Assembly: GCA_934402395.1 (NCBI GenBank) | Contig: CAKRTQ010000005.1 | Span: 1 to 64,000, forward strand | Length of the DNA stretch: 64,000 bases | Direction of reading: 5' to 3' | Source of the DNA: an uncultured Eubacteriales bacterium | GTDB lineage: Bacteria; Bacillota; Clostridia; Oscillospirales; CAG-272 | In this document: one piece after another, positions 1-7,378 of the stretch | Layout of the letters: every line of letters starts with the position of its first letter | How positions within the stretch are numbered: the first letter of the stretch is position 1 | Made by a program: the position numbers and the translations under genes | The notes under the pieces: model-generated | Database searches by the model: none | What the model saw: only the letters and a program-made list of their open reading frames with translations | Told to the model about the DNA's origin: nothing

Positions 1-1745
1 CGCCGGAGACCACCGGCAAGGACACGCCGGAGACCACCGGCAAGGACACGCCGGAGACCACCGGCAAGGACACGCCGGAGACTACGGGTAAGGACACACC
101 GGAGACTACGGAACCGGATACACCCGGGACGACCGACGGCGAAGACGGGACGACAGGTGGCGACAGCTCCGGGGATGGTCCGTCCGGCACGGATATCAAT
201 ACCCCGGATGGCGAGGATCTGGACAAGATCGTGCTTCGCGTGTACTCGACAGTTGACGGGAAATACCTTCGTATGCGGTCATACGGAGATTATACCGGCA
301 GAGGATTTGCAGCACCCAAGGTTTATAGCGGCGGCGGCAGCGGCGACGTTGCAGGCAGCATCGCACACGCCTCTGGAGGCGACCCCGAGCTTATCGAGGT
401 AACGTGGGTGTCGGGCGCCGGCAATGTGGCAGTGCCGTACTGGTATTACTCAAGCCTCTACCCTTCGAACGATGTGCAAGTCATTGCCTCTGCGAAAGAA
501 TATCAGGTGATGTTTGTGCCGGGACTTGCTCCGGGCGGGGTTCAGGGCGCCGAAAACGCCGAATACCGCCAGTTCGTTTACGAGAATTATCTCGCGCTGC
601 CGGAAGCGACAGAGCGTGCAATGCTTGACATTGCGCAAAAAAACGGTCTGTCGGCAGATTCGGGAACGGATGAAATAGCCGCATACATTCAAAGTGCGGG
701 AGTATACGATCTTGAGTACCGCACACCCGACGACGTGAATGACATTGCCGTTTATTTCCTCACCGAGGGTAAAAGGGGCATCTGCCAGCATTTTGCAGCA
801 GCGGGCGTGGCAATGTTCCGTGCGCTCGGATTCCCCGCACGCTACACTGTAGGATATTATGCCGAGTACCGCGCGGACGAATGGGTAGAAGTGGCTGCAA
901 AAAAAGGACACGCGTGGGTCGAGGTGTATATCGACGGCTTCGGATGGCTCCCGGTCGAGGTGACCAGAGGATTTGGAAGCGGTGGCTCAGGCGGCGAGTC
1001 GGGCGGCGGCTCAGGCGGCTCAGGCGGCGAGTCTGGCGGCGGTTCGGGCGGTAGCTCAGGTGGCGAGTCGGGCGGCGGTTCGGGCGGCGGCTCAGGCGGC
1101 GAGTCGGGCGGCGGTTCGGGCGGTAGCTCAGGTGGCGAGTCGGGCGGCGGTTCGGGCGGCGGTTCGGGCGGCGAGTCGGGCGGTGGCTCGGGCGGCGGTT
1201 CCGGCAGTGGTTCCGGCAGCGGTGAGGGCACGGCGCATATCAGGATAATCACACCGAGCATCACAAAGCAGTATGACGGTACACCGATTTCGGCGGGCGA
1301 TTGGTACATTGTTGGCGGCGAGCTTGCACCGGGACATCGCCTCAAAGTCAACGATGGTGTGGAGATCAATACCATCGGTTCGATCAGAAATATGAGGCAG
1401 TTCAGCATCGTTGATGAGAACGGCAACAATGTCACCGACCAATACGATGTTGACCCATCATTCGGAAAACTTACAATAACAAAGCGCAGGATAGTCATAT
1501 CCACCGGTGATGCCTATAAGCGGTATGACGGCAGTGCGCTAAGCTGCGATAAGTTCTGGATATCGGAAGGTTCGCTTGTAAACGGTCATTCCATCAGCGT
1601 GGAAATGACGTGTACGCAGACGAAACTCGGCTTCTGCTTCAACACATACAGCAACGTGGTCATTCGTGACGAAGACGGCAACGACGTTACCGCGTGCTAT
1701 GATATAGTAGCGGGACTTATGGGCCGCCTTGCGGTCTATCCGTAA
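1..1745 (+). CDS. Secreted transglutaminase-like protein with GGS linker and two YDG-type repeat domains (5' partial)
   Basis: The frame is open from base 3 with no start, so the N-terminus lies outside the window. Visible order: 24-base tandem repeats coding PETTGKDT, a Thr/Gly/Asp-rich spacer, a transglutaminase-like core, a long Gly-Ser linker (about 975-1225), and two related about 80-residue domains that open with KQYDGTP or KRYDGSA and carry NGNNVTDQYDV or DGNDVTACYDI. The catalytic Cys is in GICQHF (codon at 783) and the His in GHAWVEV (codon at 909). The third position sits in PVEVT (codon at 957), so Glu stands where Asp is common; related clostridial proteins often read PVEVT. A role at the cell surface, such as cross-linking or proteolysis of wall or matrix proteins, is inferred. 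The protein ends right after the second repeat with no sortase motif or membrane anchor. Confidence 0.85.
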   Translation, partial: PETTGKDTPETTGKDTPETTGKDTPETTGKDTPETTEPDTPGTTDGEDGTTGGDSSGDGPSGTDINTPDGEDLDKIVLRVYSTVDGKYLRMRSYGDYTGRGFAAPKVYSGGGSGDVAGSIAHASGGDPELIEVTWVSGAGNVAVPYWYYSSLYPSNDVQVIASAKEYQVMFVPGLAPGGVQGAENAEYRQFVYENYLALPEATERAMLDIAQKNGLSADSGTDEIAAYIQSAGVYDLEYRTPDDVNDIAVYFLTEGKRGICQHFAAAGVAMFRALGFPARYTVGYYAEYRADEWVEVAAKKGHAWVEVYIDGFGWLPVEVTRGFGSGGSGGESGGGSGGSGGESGGGSGGSSGGESGGGSGGGSGGESGGGSGGSSGGESGGGSGGGSGGESGGGSGGGSGSGSGSGEGTAHIRIITPSITKQYDGTPISAGDWYIVGGELAPGHRLKVNDGVEINTIGSIRNMRQFSIVDENGNNVTDQYDVDPSFGKLTITKRRIVISTGDAYKRYDGSALSCDKFWISEGSLVNGHSISVEMTCTQTKLGFCFNTYSNVVIRDEDGNDVTACYDIVAGLMGRLAVYP

Positions 1746-1774
1746 AAAAGCGGCGTAAAGCCGCCGCGACAAAT

Positions 1775-1815
1775 GTGGGGTGTTAAAAACTCAAATTGAG
1801 TTTTTAACACCCCAC
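1775..1815. terminator. Bidirectional hairpin between convergent genes
   Basis: Perfect palindrome: arms GTGGGGTGTTAAAAACTCA and its complement around a 3-base loop. The A-rich and T-rich inner arms give a U-tract on either strand, as expected between the convergent transglutaminase and chrA genes. It is one of a family of similar hairpins in this window. A second GC-rich hairpin lies just before it at about 1750-1767. Confidence 0.8.
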
Positions 1816-1834
1816 AACGACTTGTACTACCGGG

Positions 1835-2404
1835 TCATAACCCGAAAAGTCCGAACACAAGTCCCGCAACGCCTGTCATTAGCATGACAAGTATCGGGTT
1901 GCTTTTGAACTTACGGAGAAGAAAAAAAGCAACGAGAAAGGTGCCGAGTCCCGCCCAGTTGACATCGGCGGCTGAAAGTGCTCCCCATGCCGTTCCGCCC
2001 GTAAGCATATTTATAAATATCTTTATGCCCGCCGAGGCGATAAGCGCGACAACGGCAGGGCGCAGGCAGGAAAGAACGCTTTTTAGCGCGGGGAGGGTGC
2101 GGTATCTGAAGTATATCAGTCCGAGTGCCGATACTATGATCAGAGATGGAAATATACATCCGAGTGTGGCAATAACGGCTCCCGGCACGCCCGCAATGCG
2201 CAGGCCGACAAATGTTGCGGAGTTTACCGCAATGGGTCCCGGCGTCATTTCGGCGATCGTTACAAGGTCGGTAAATTCACCGAGCGAGAGCCAGCCGTAC
2301 TTTTCGACCGCAAGCGACTGTATGAGCGGTATTGCGGCATATCCGCCGCCTATGCTGAAGGCACCTATCTGCAAAAAGGCAAGAAAAAGCTCCCAAAGTA
2401 TCAT
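1835..2404 (-). CDS. Chromate transporter half (CHR domain), second subunit
   Basis: This 189-residue hydrophobic protein is a single CHR domain, about half the length of classical ChrA. It shows the family signature GAFSIGGGYAAIPLIQ near residue 15 and TPGPIAVNSATFVG near residue 60, with about five to six membrane segments. The ATG at 2404 was chosen because it overlaps the TGA of the upstream CHR gene by four bases (ATGA), a sign of translational coupling, and is preceded by GGAGGC. An upstream in-frame extension exists but runs inside the previous gene. Family knowledge: short CHR proteins are encoded in pairs and act together. Chromate export is the founding activity, but the real substrate of clostridial pairs is unproven and may be another anion. 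Confidence 0.88.
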   Translation of the reverse strand: MILWELFLAFLQIGAFSIGGGYAAIPLIQSLAVEKYGWLSLGEFTDLVTIAEMTPGPIAVNSATFVGLRIAGVPGAVIATLGCIFPSLIIVSALGLIYFRYRTLPALKSVLSCLRPAVVALIASAGIKIFINMLTGGTAWGALSAADVNWAGLGTFLVAFFLLRKFKSNPILVMLMTGVAGLVFGLFGL

Positions 2405-3009
2405 TTTGAAGCCTCCTTTTTGCTCTTGACGGAGGAGATCACCGCGCGCACCGCACCGCACACTCCCGCGGCAAGGATGACCCATATTACATTCACCTTC
2501 AGAAAGAATACCGAGACGAATGCCGCGGGCATTATAATGAGCGCCCCCACATCGCGTTCCTTTATCGGCGCGCTGCCGAGCGAGCACACCACGTCGCATA
2601 TCACCGCGGCAACGCCCGACTGCATTCCGCGCAGCACAAGTGAAACATATCTGTTAGATTCAAACGCTGCGTAAAACAAAGAAATGACGCTGAGAATGAC
2701 CATAGGCGGCAGTATCGTACCGATAACGGCGGCGACCATGCCGAAAAATCCGCCAACGCGCCAGCCGACAAGAATTGCCGCGTTAACCGCTATCGCACCG
2801 GGCGAGGATTGAGAGATGGCTGTCATATCAAGTATCTCCGAATCATCTATCCAGTGCAGCTCGTCCGCAAACCGGCGTTTCATGAAGGTCACGATAACGA
2901 ATCCGCCGCCGAAGGTGCATGAGCTTATGTAAAGCATACTGTAAAAAAGCGTCCATATGCGGCGGAGCTTACCCGCCTCGCGCGGGGCTGTGTCTTTTTT
3001 GTCCGGCAT
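2401..3009 (-). CDS. Chromate transporter half (CHR domain), first subunit
   Basis: This 202-residue membrane protein is the upstream partner of the CHR gene at 1835-2404. The signature is YISSCTFGGGFVIVTFMKRRF near residue 27 and SQSSPGAIAVNAAILVG near residue 67, the counterpart of the PGPIAVN motif in the partner. A charged N-terminus (PDKKDTAPREAGKLRR) and C-terminus (KSKKEASK) flank the hydrophobic core. It starts one base after the stop of the glutamine amidotransferase gene (3011), so it probably shares the promoter at 4395-4423. The pair would form an antiporter-like permease in the cytoplasmic membrane; the substrate is not deducible from sequence. Confidence 0.88.
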   Translation of the reverse strand: MPDKKDTAPREAGKLRRIWTLFYSMLYISSCTFGGGFVIVTFMKRRFADELHWIDDSEILDMTAISQSSPGAIAVNAAILVGWRVGGFFGMVAAVIGTILPPMVILSVISLFYAAFESNRYVSLVLRGMQSGVAAVICDVVCSLGSAPIKERDVGALIIMPAAFVSVFFLKVNVIWVILAAGVCGAVRAVISSVKSKKEASK

Positions 3010-3010
3010 T

Positions 3011-3718
3011 TCAGTTTGCTCCGAACTCTTTTGCCGCGTTCACAAATGCCGAAAAAAGTGCCGCCGCTTCGGGGCGTGCTTCGGCAAGCAGTTCGGGATG
3101 CCACTGCACCGCCACGAGGAATCTTCCCGCCTCGCGCGTTTCAACGCCTTCGATTGTCCCGTCGTCGGCGCGCGCCGTAACGGCGAGAGAGTCCGCCGGG
3201 CGTTTTACCGCCTGATGGTGAAAGCTGTTCACCATTACCGACTCCGAGCCGAGAATGCCGCAAAGGCGCGAGCCGCCGGTGACTGTCACGTGCTGAGTGA
3301 CCTCGGTACCCTGTTCCGTCTGATGGTGCCCCGGAATATCCTGATAAAGCGAGCCGCCGAGTGCGACGTTTATTGATTGTATGCCGCGGCATATGCCGAA
3401 TATGGGCTTTCCTGTGGGGTAGATGTGATCCCAGAGCGTAAATTCAAATGCATCGCGCACGGAGTCGATCTCTACCGAGTCGTTCAGTACCGCCTCGCCG
3501 TATTTTGCGGGGTCAACGTCCGCACCGCCGGCGTAAAGAAAGCCGTCAAGCGAGGCAAATCCGCGCAAAAGCTCTTCGTCATCGGTGTACGGGAGGAAAA
3601 AAGGGATCCCGCCCGCGCGAAACACCGCTTTTGCGTATGCCGTGTTCATTTTTATTTTGCCGCCGCTTATAGACGGCGCGATCCCGATAACCGGGCGGTG
3701 CTGATTTGCGTTTTCCAT
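3011..3718 (-). CDS. Class I glutamine amidotransferase, PuuD-type gamma-glutamyl-gamma-aminobutyrate hydrolase family (peptidase C26)
   Basis: A 235-residue cytoplasmic hydrolase. The nucleophile Cys lies in GICRGIQSINVALGG near residue 108, and the His-Glu pair is in VQWHPELL near residue 206. The FLYAGGADVDPAKYGE block and YQDIPGHHQTEQG are typical of the C26 (PuuD, YvdE) family, which cleaves gamma-glutamyl amides such as gamma-Glu-GABA. The start at 3718 lies one base from the stop of the ECF S-component gene; a longer in-frame reading from 3802 would run into that gene and is rejected. The context of ECF S-component, hydrolase and CHR pair hints at uptake and processing of a small gamma-glutamyl or amide compound, which is inference. 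Confidence 0.87.
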   Translation of the reverse strand: MENANQHRPVIGIAPSISGGKIKMNTAYAKAVFRAGGIPFFLPYTDDEELLRGFASLDGFLYAGGADVDPAKYGEAVLNDSVEIDSVRDAFEFTLWDHIYPTGKPIFGICRGIQSINVALGGSLYQDIPGHHQTEQGTEVTQHVTVTGGSRLCGILGSESVMVNSFHHQAVKRPADSLAVTARADDGTIEGVETREAGRFLVAVQWHPELLAEARPEAAALFSAFVNAAKEFGAN

Positions 3719-3719
3719 A

Positions 3720-4343
3720 TTATGCCTCAAATCTTTCGTGATAGGTACGTCCGAGTGCCGCCCAAAGCGCGGGGACGATAATGAGCGCGGCGACAAGCTC
3801 AATCGCTCCGTTTATGCCGACCAGGGTCTTAATGATAGTCGAAAAAACACCGGCAATGTCTGTTGTGCCGAGCGCGCCGAAAAAGTGCAGCATGAGCAGC
3901 ACGAGTACGGTATTTGTAACGGTTCCCGCGAGCGCGGCAAAGACAGCGGCAAGTACGCCGCGCTTGTATTTCATCAGAGTTTCCTTGCCCGAATAAGTGT
4001 TTCTTGCCACGAGAGAGAAGACGAGTCCCGCCACCATACCGACTATTATGCGCGGCAGAACGGACACGAGCGGGTTCTGAAAGGGAATATTCCCCGCCTC
4101 CGGGTTAAGAAAGGCTTTTACAACGCAGGTGATGCCCCACACGCCGCCGAGCAGCGCGCCGTACTTCCAGCCGAGAAAAACAGCGCCTATTATTACGGGG
4201 ATGTGCAGTGTGGTTATTGCTATACCTCCGGGAAGATAGGTGATGTATCCGGTATACGGAACGGCGGTCATTACAATGATTATTGCAATAAACACCGCAG
4301 CGAGGACGAGTTTTTTCACATTCATTCTTTTTGATCTTGACAT
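3720..4343 (-). CDS. ECF transporter S component (substrate-binding membrane subunit)
   Basis: A 207-residue protein with about six membrane segments. VKKLVLAAVFIAIIIVMTAVP at the N-terminus, ITTLHIPVIIGAVFLGWKYGALLGGVWGI and the later PLVSVLPRIIVGMVAGLVF are typical of vitamin and cofactor S components. No EcfA ATPase or EcfT gene is adjacent, so it would use a shared group II energy-coupling module encoded elsewhere. ATG at 4343 is preceded by AAGGAAG at a good distance. It is the first gene of the 4343-1835 operon and sits directly behind a near-consensus promoter. The substrate cannot be read from sequence; no riboswitch was recognised in the leader of about 45 bases. Confidence 0.85.
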   Translation of the reverse strand: MSRSKRMNVKKLVLAAVFIAIIIVMTAVPYTGYITYLPGGIAITTLHIPVIIGAVFLGWKYGALLGGVWGITCVVKAFLNPEAGNIPFQNPLVSVLPRIIVGMVAGLVFSLVARNTYSGKETLMKYKRGVLAAVFAALAGTVTNTVLVLLMLHFFGALGTTDIAGVFSTIIKTLVGINGAIELVAALIIVPALWAALGRTYHERFEA

Positions 4344-4394
4344 GACGTTACTTCCTTAATAGCATTGTATGCGGCACAGCGCGCCGACACCTAT

Positions 4395-4423
4395 ATTATA
4401 GTATACTTTTGCTTCAAAATCAA
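4395..4423 (-). promoter_or_regulatory. Sigma-A promoter of the ECF-S/amidotransferase/CHR operon
   Basis: On the minus strand TTGATT (4418-4423), 17 bases, TATAAT (4395-4400). It reads into the ATG at 4343. Confidence 0.8.
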
Positions 4424-4494
4424 CTGTCCGAAAGATATTTTTCACCTTTGCACAGGATATGCGGCTCATTTGTGCGGTTTTGTGTTGATTTTCA

Positions 4495-4523
4495 CGCCGT
4501 TATGTTATATAATATATGTATAA
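4495..4523 (+). promoter_or_regulatory. Sigma-A promoter for the isomerase/membrane protein genes
   Basis: TTGATT (4495-4500), 17 bases, TATAAT (4518-4523), identical in both boxes and spacing to the divergent promoter at 4395-4423. A short hairpin in the leader (AGTCCGG gcgtcag CCGGACT, 4541-4561) precedes the start codon. Confidence 0.8.
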
Positions 4524-4573
4524 ATTCAATTCTGAAAGGAAGTCCGGGCGTCAGCCGGACTGTTCAAGGTAAA

Positions 4574-5470
4574 ATGAGACTCGGAGCATCCACAAATATG
4601 TTTTCAAACCGTCCGCGCGCGGCGAAAATACCCACATACGCGGCAATGACAGAATCTTTGGCAGACGCCGGCTTTGACGTTGCCGAGCTTGACTTCGGCG
4701 GCGCGGCGCGCGACACCTCCGACGGGCTTGCATCCGCCGATTGGGAGGCTGCCGTTGACGCGGCCGGCGAAGCGGCTGCGCGTCGCGGTTTGCCGGTAGT
4801 TCAGGTCGCTGCGCCGAACGACCCGTTTGTGTTTATACGCGGCAGTCAGCCGAGTGCCGAGCGCGTGGCATACATAAGAGAAATGATACGCCGTTCGGCT
4901 GTCGCGGCGGGCAGGCTCGGTGCTGCGTGGCTTATAGTTCAGCCGCTGAGCGATACTGTCAACTGCGAATACGATACTTCCGTTGAGCTTGAGACCAACC
5001 GCGCGTTCTACGCGCCGATACTTGAGGTGTGCCGCAGCGCCGGCGTGGGACTGGCATTTGAAAATACCTGCAACAACGCACATTTCGATCTGCGCCGCAT
5101 ATACGGCGAAAACCCCGAGGATATCATTGCTCTTGTCGATTCATTCGGCGATGCATCGGTAGGTGTGTGCTGGAATTTCGGACGTGCCAACTTCATGCTT
5201 GCAGATCAGGGGCGCGCGCTCCGCAAAATGGGCGGGCGCGTCAGGGTCACACACGCATCCGACAACCGCGGCGAGGTCGATTCAAGGCTCATTCCCTTTG
5301 TCGGCGGAAATGTTAAGTGGGAAAAGATCATGCCCGTGCTGTGCGAGACAGGCTACGAGGGCGATATAGTGATCGACGCGCCGAGCTACACGCGCGATTT
5401 TCCCGATGAACTGATGCCCGATGCCATGAGATTTGCGCTTCTGGCGGGCAGGCACCTGCTTTCTTTGTGA
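4574..5470 (+). CDS. Sugar phosphate isomerase/epimerase-like TIM-barrel protein (AP endonuclease 2 superfamily)
   Basis: A 298-residue cytoplasmic protein of the xylose isomerase-like TIM-barrel superfamily. Visible blocks are MRLGASTNMFS at strand 1, VGLAFENTCNN (metal-ligand Glu) near residue 157, SVGVCWNFGRANFM near residue 197, VRVTHASDNRGEVDSRLIPFVGGNVKW near residue 225, and YEGDIVIDAPSY near residue 260. The order E, D/N, H, E/D is as expected for a divalent-metal isomerase, though the usual D-x-GH is here N-x-GR. The start was set at ATG 4574, where homologous strand 1 begins; the reading frame is open further upstream but crosses the promoter. The substrate is unknown. It shares a transcript with the membrane protein at 5472. 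Confidence 0.82.
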   Translation: MRLGASTNMFSNRPRAAKIPTYAAMTESLADAGFDVAELDFGGAARDTSDGLASADWEAAVDAAGEAAARRGLPVVQVAAPNDPFVFIRGSQPSAERVAYIREMIRRSAVAAGRLGAAWLIVQPLSDTVNCEYDTSVELETNRAFYAPILEVCRSAGVGLAFENTCNNAHFDLRRIYGENPEDIIALVDSFGDASVGVCWNFGRANFMLADQGRALRKMGGRVRVTHASDNRGEVDSRLIPFVGGNVKWEKIMPVLCETGYEGDIVIDAPSYTRDFPDELMPDAMRFALLAGRHLLSL

Positions 5471-5471
5471 C

Positions 5472-7298
5472 ATGAAAATGCAGTCACCGAAAATCGAGTC
5501 GCGCCCGTCGCGGCGCGGTCCCGGCAGCATTATCGCCGGGATAATACTTACGCTGATCATAGCTCTGCCCGTCATTATGGCAGTGGCTGCGGCGATATAT
5601 TACATTGTCGGTCCAGCCGAGGGATATCTGCACGCCGACTGCTCCGACTCGCTTTACTGGGCAAATGCGGCATATGAGGCGGGAGGAGTGTTTGATCCTA
5701 CATACCGGTATGCGGCACTGCTGCCTTTTTCGGCTCAGATATGGATGACTCCGCTTATTGCAATGTTCGGCTTCACCATGAAGGCGCAGAATATCGGTAT
5801 GATAATATTCGTGCTTGTATTTGCGGCTTCGCTCTGGTATTTCTGCCGCCGCGCTGAGATGAGCGTGGGGTGGTGCGCGCTTTCGGTCGGGATCACGCTC
5901 ATGGTGCTGTGCTCATCCGACAAGCTGCGTGAGATAATGCTCGGTCATGTGATATATTACAGTCTCGGGCTTTTGCTGTTTTTCCTTATGGCGGGTCTGT
6001 CGCTTGCGGTCGCAAAACGCGGCAGCGAGCTTATGGTGCGGTCGGGGGATGACCGCCCGCTTTCCTACCGTATTATGCTCATACTTGCCGTGGCGGGACT
6101 TCTTGTCGTATCAGCCGGCAGTGCTGCCGACGGCACACAGATGCTTGTGCTTGCCACACTGCCCGCATTCGGAGGCGTGGCTGCCGAAAGGTTCTTTTCC
6201 GGCAAAACCCGCCTGTTTTCGCGTGATAACGTACCGATGGGGCTGGCGCTCATCACCGTGCTTGCAGGTACGGTCATCGGCACCGTTGCGCTGAAGCTCA
6301 TGACGCGTGACGGCATATCAGCCGACAAGTATACCGGCGCGTATTCGGTGTTTCAGAGCTCCGCCAAGTGGCAGGACAGCTTTCACGCATTTTTCAAGAG
6401 CTATTTCGATCTTATCGGCGCCACAGCCCGCGACGGTGACGCGCTTGTGTCCGCAGCGTCATTCGGCGTTCTTTTGCGGATAGCACTCGGGGTCGTGCTG
6501 CTTGTGCTTCCCGCGGCAATGCTGCTGCTTTACCGCAAGCTTTGCTATCGCGGTACGCGCGTAATGCTTTGGGGGCATATGATCCTCAGTGCTGGCCTTA
6601 TGTTCGGGTTCGTCTGCGGCAGACTTTCAAACGCCAACTGGCGGCTGACGCCGATGGTAGGCACCGGCGTCCTGCTTGCGGTGTTTGCCGCGCGTGAGCT
6701 GGCTCACGCGGGCAGAGCGCGCCTTCTGGCGGCGGGAGAGGTCAGGGCAAACGAAAATGATGACCTTGCCGAGGAGCATTGCCCGCGCGAGCCCGACGAT
6801 CTTGCGCTCGGGCGTGTGGAGCTGCGCGCTGGACTTGTATTTGCGTTCCTTCTTTGCCTTACCGCGCTCGTGTCGTTCGGCGAGATAGCCAAAATGCCTG
6901 CCGATTACGGCAGAAGCAATGAGCTTCATGAGCTTTCCAGCTTCCTTGAGGAGAACGGGCTTGAGTACGGATATGCAACCTTCTGGCGTTCAAACGCTAT
7001 CACGCTGATATCCGATTCAAAGGTAAAGGTGCGCGAGGTGCTTGCCTCCGGCAGCAGCGGCATCGTGACCGATTATTATCAGTCAAGCACGCGCTGGTAC
7101 GACGAGTCACAGCACGAAAAGTATGACGAATACTTTGTGCTGCTTTCAAACAGCGAGTACAACATGGTGTCGCGCTCCGAAATGTGGCAGGAGCTGACCG
7201 ACAGATGTCTTGTGCGAACGCTTGAATACGAGGGCTTTTATGTCTTTGTATTCTCAGAGGACCTTGACCTGAATACGACCGGCATCGACTGGCGGTAA
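5472..7298 (+). CDS. Polytopic membrane protein, possibly GT-C-fold glycosyltransferase-like
   Basis: A 608-residue protein with a short basic N-terminus, a first membrane helix (about residues 20-45), an extracytoplasmic loop with HADCSDSLYWANAAYEAGGVFDP, and about ten more hydrophobic segments up to residue 480. A soluble tail follows (ELSSFLEENGLEYGYATFWRSN). The architecture, with an acidic motif in the first outer loop and a C-terminal extracytoplasmic domain, resembles integral-membrane (GT-C) glycosyltransferases and related uncharacterised membrane proteins. No family can be named with confidence. ATG at 5472 begins one base after the upstream stop; a second ATG six bases on is possible. 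A strong hairpin at 7328-7359 ends the transcript. Confidence 0.7.
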   Translation: MKMQSPKIESRPSRRGPGSIIAGIILTLIIALPVIMAVAAAIYYIVGPAEGYLHADCSDSLYWANAAYEAGGVFDPTYRYAALLPFSAQIWMTPLIAMFGFTMKAQNIGMIIFVLVFAASLWYFCRRAEMSVGWCALSVGITLMVLCSSDKLREIMLGHVIYYSLGLLLFFLMAGLSLAVAKRGSELMVRSGDDRPLSYRIMLILAVAGLLVVSAGSAADGTQMLVLATLPAFGGVAAERFFSGKTRLFSRDNVPMGLALITVLAGTVIGTVALKLMTRDGISADKYTGAYSVFQSSAKWQDSFHAFFKSYFDLIGATARDGDALVSAASFGVLLRIALGVVLLVLPAAMLLLYRKLCYRGTRVMLWGHMILSAGLMFGFVCGRLSNANWRLTPMVGTGVLLAVFAARELAHAGRARLLAAGEVRANENDDLAEEHCPREPDDLALGRVELRAGLVFAFLLCLTALVSFGEIAKMPADYGRSNELHELSSFLEENGLEYGYATFWRSNAITLISDSKVKVREVLASGSSGIVTDYYQSSTRWYDESQHEKYDEYFVLLSNSEYNMVSRSEMWQELTDRCLVRTLEYEGFYVFVFSEDLDLNTTGIDWR

Positions 7299-7327
7299 TT
7301 CCGCATCCCGGCAGACAGACATAAAAA

Positions 7328-7359
7328 CGCGGCTGTCGCGCCAAAGCGCGACAGCCGCG
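7328..7359. terminator. GC-rich hairpin terminator between convergent genes
   Basis: Perfect stem CGCGGCTGTCGCGC with loop CAAA. It is related to hairpins at 25849-25876 and 53804-53831. A run of AAAAA precedes it on the plus strand, giving a U-tract on the minus strand, so it may serve the 5472 gene weakly and mainly block antisense reading. Confidence 0.6.
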
Positions 7360-7378
7360 TGGCATTTATATGCCGGAA

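Noticed and set aside
1..105. 24-base direct repeats that could suggest a CRISPR array
   Set aside because: The repeats are contiguous without spacers and code an in-frame PETTGKDT stalk of the transglutaminase protein.
857..1504. Long open frame on the minus strand across the GGS linker (Pro/Glu-rich)
   Set aside because: It is the antisense of a Gly-Ser repeat; codon pattern and homology support the plus-strand gene.
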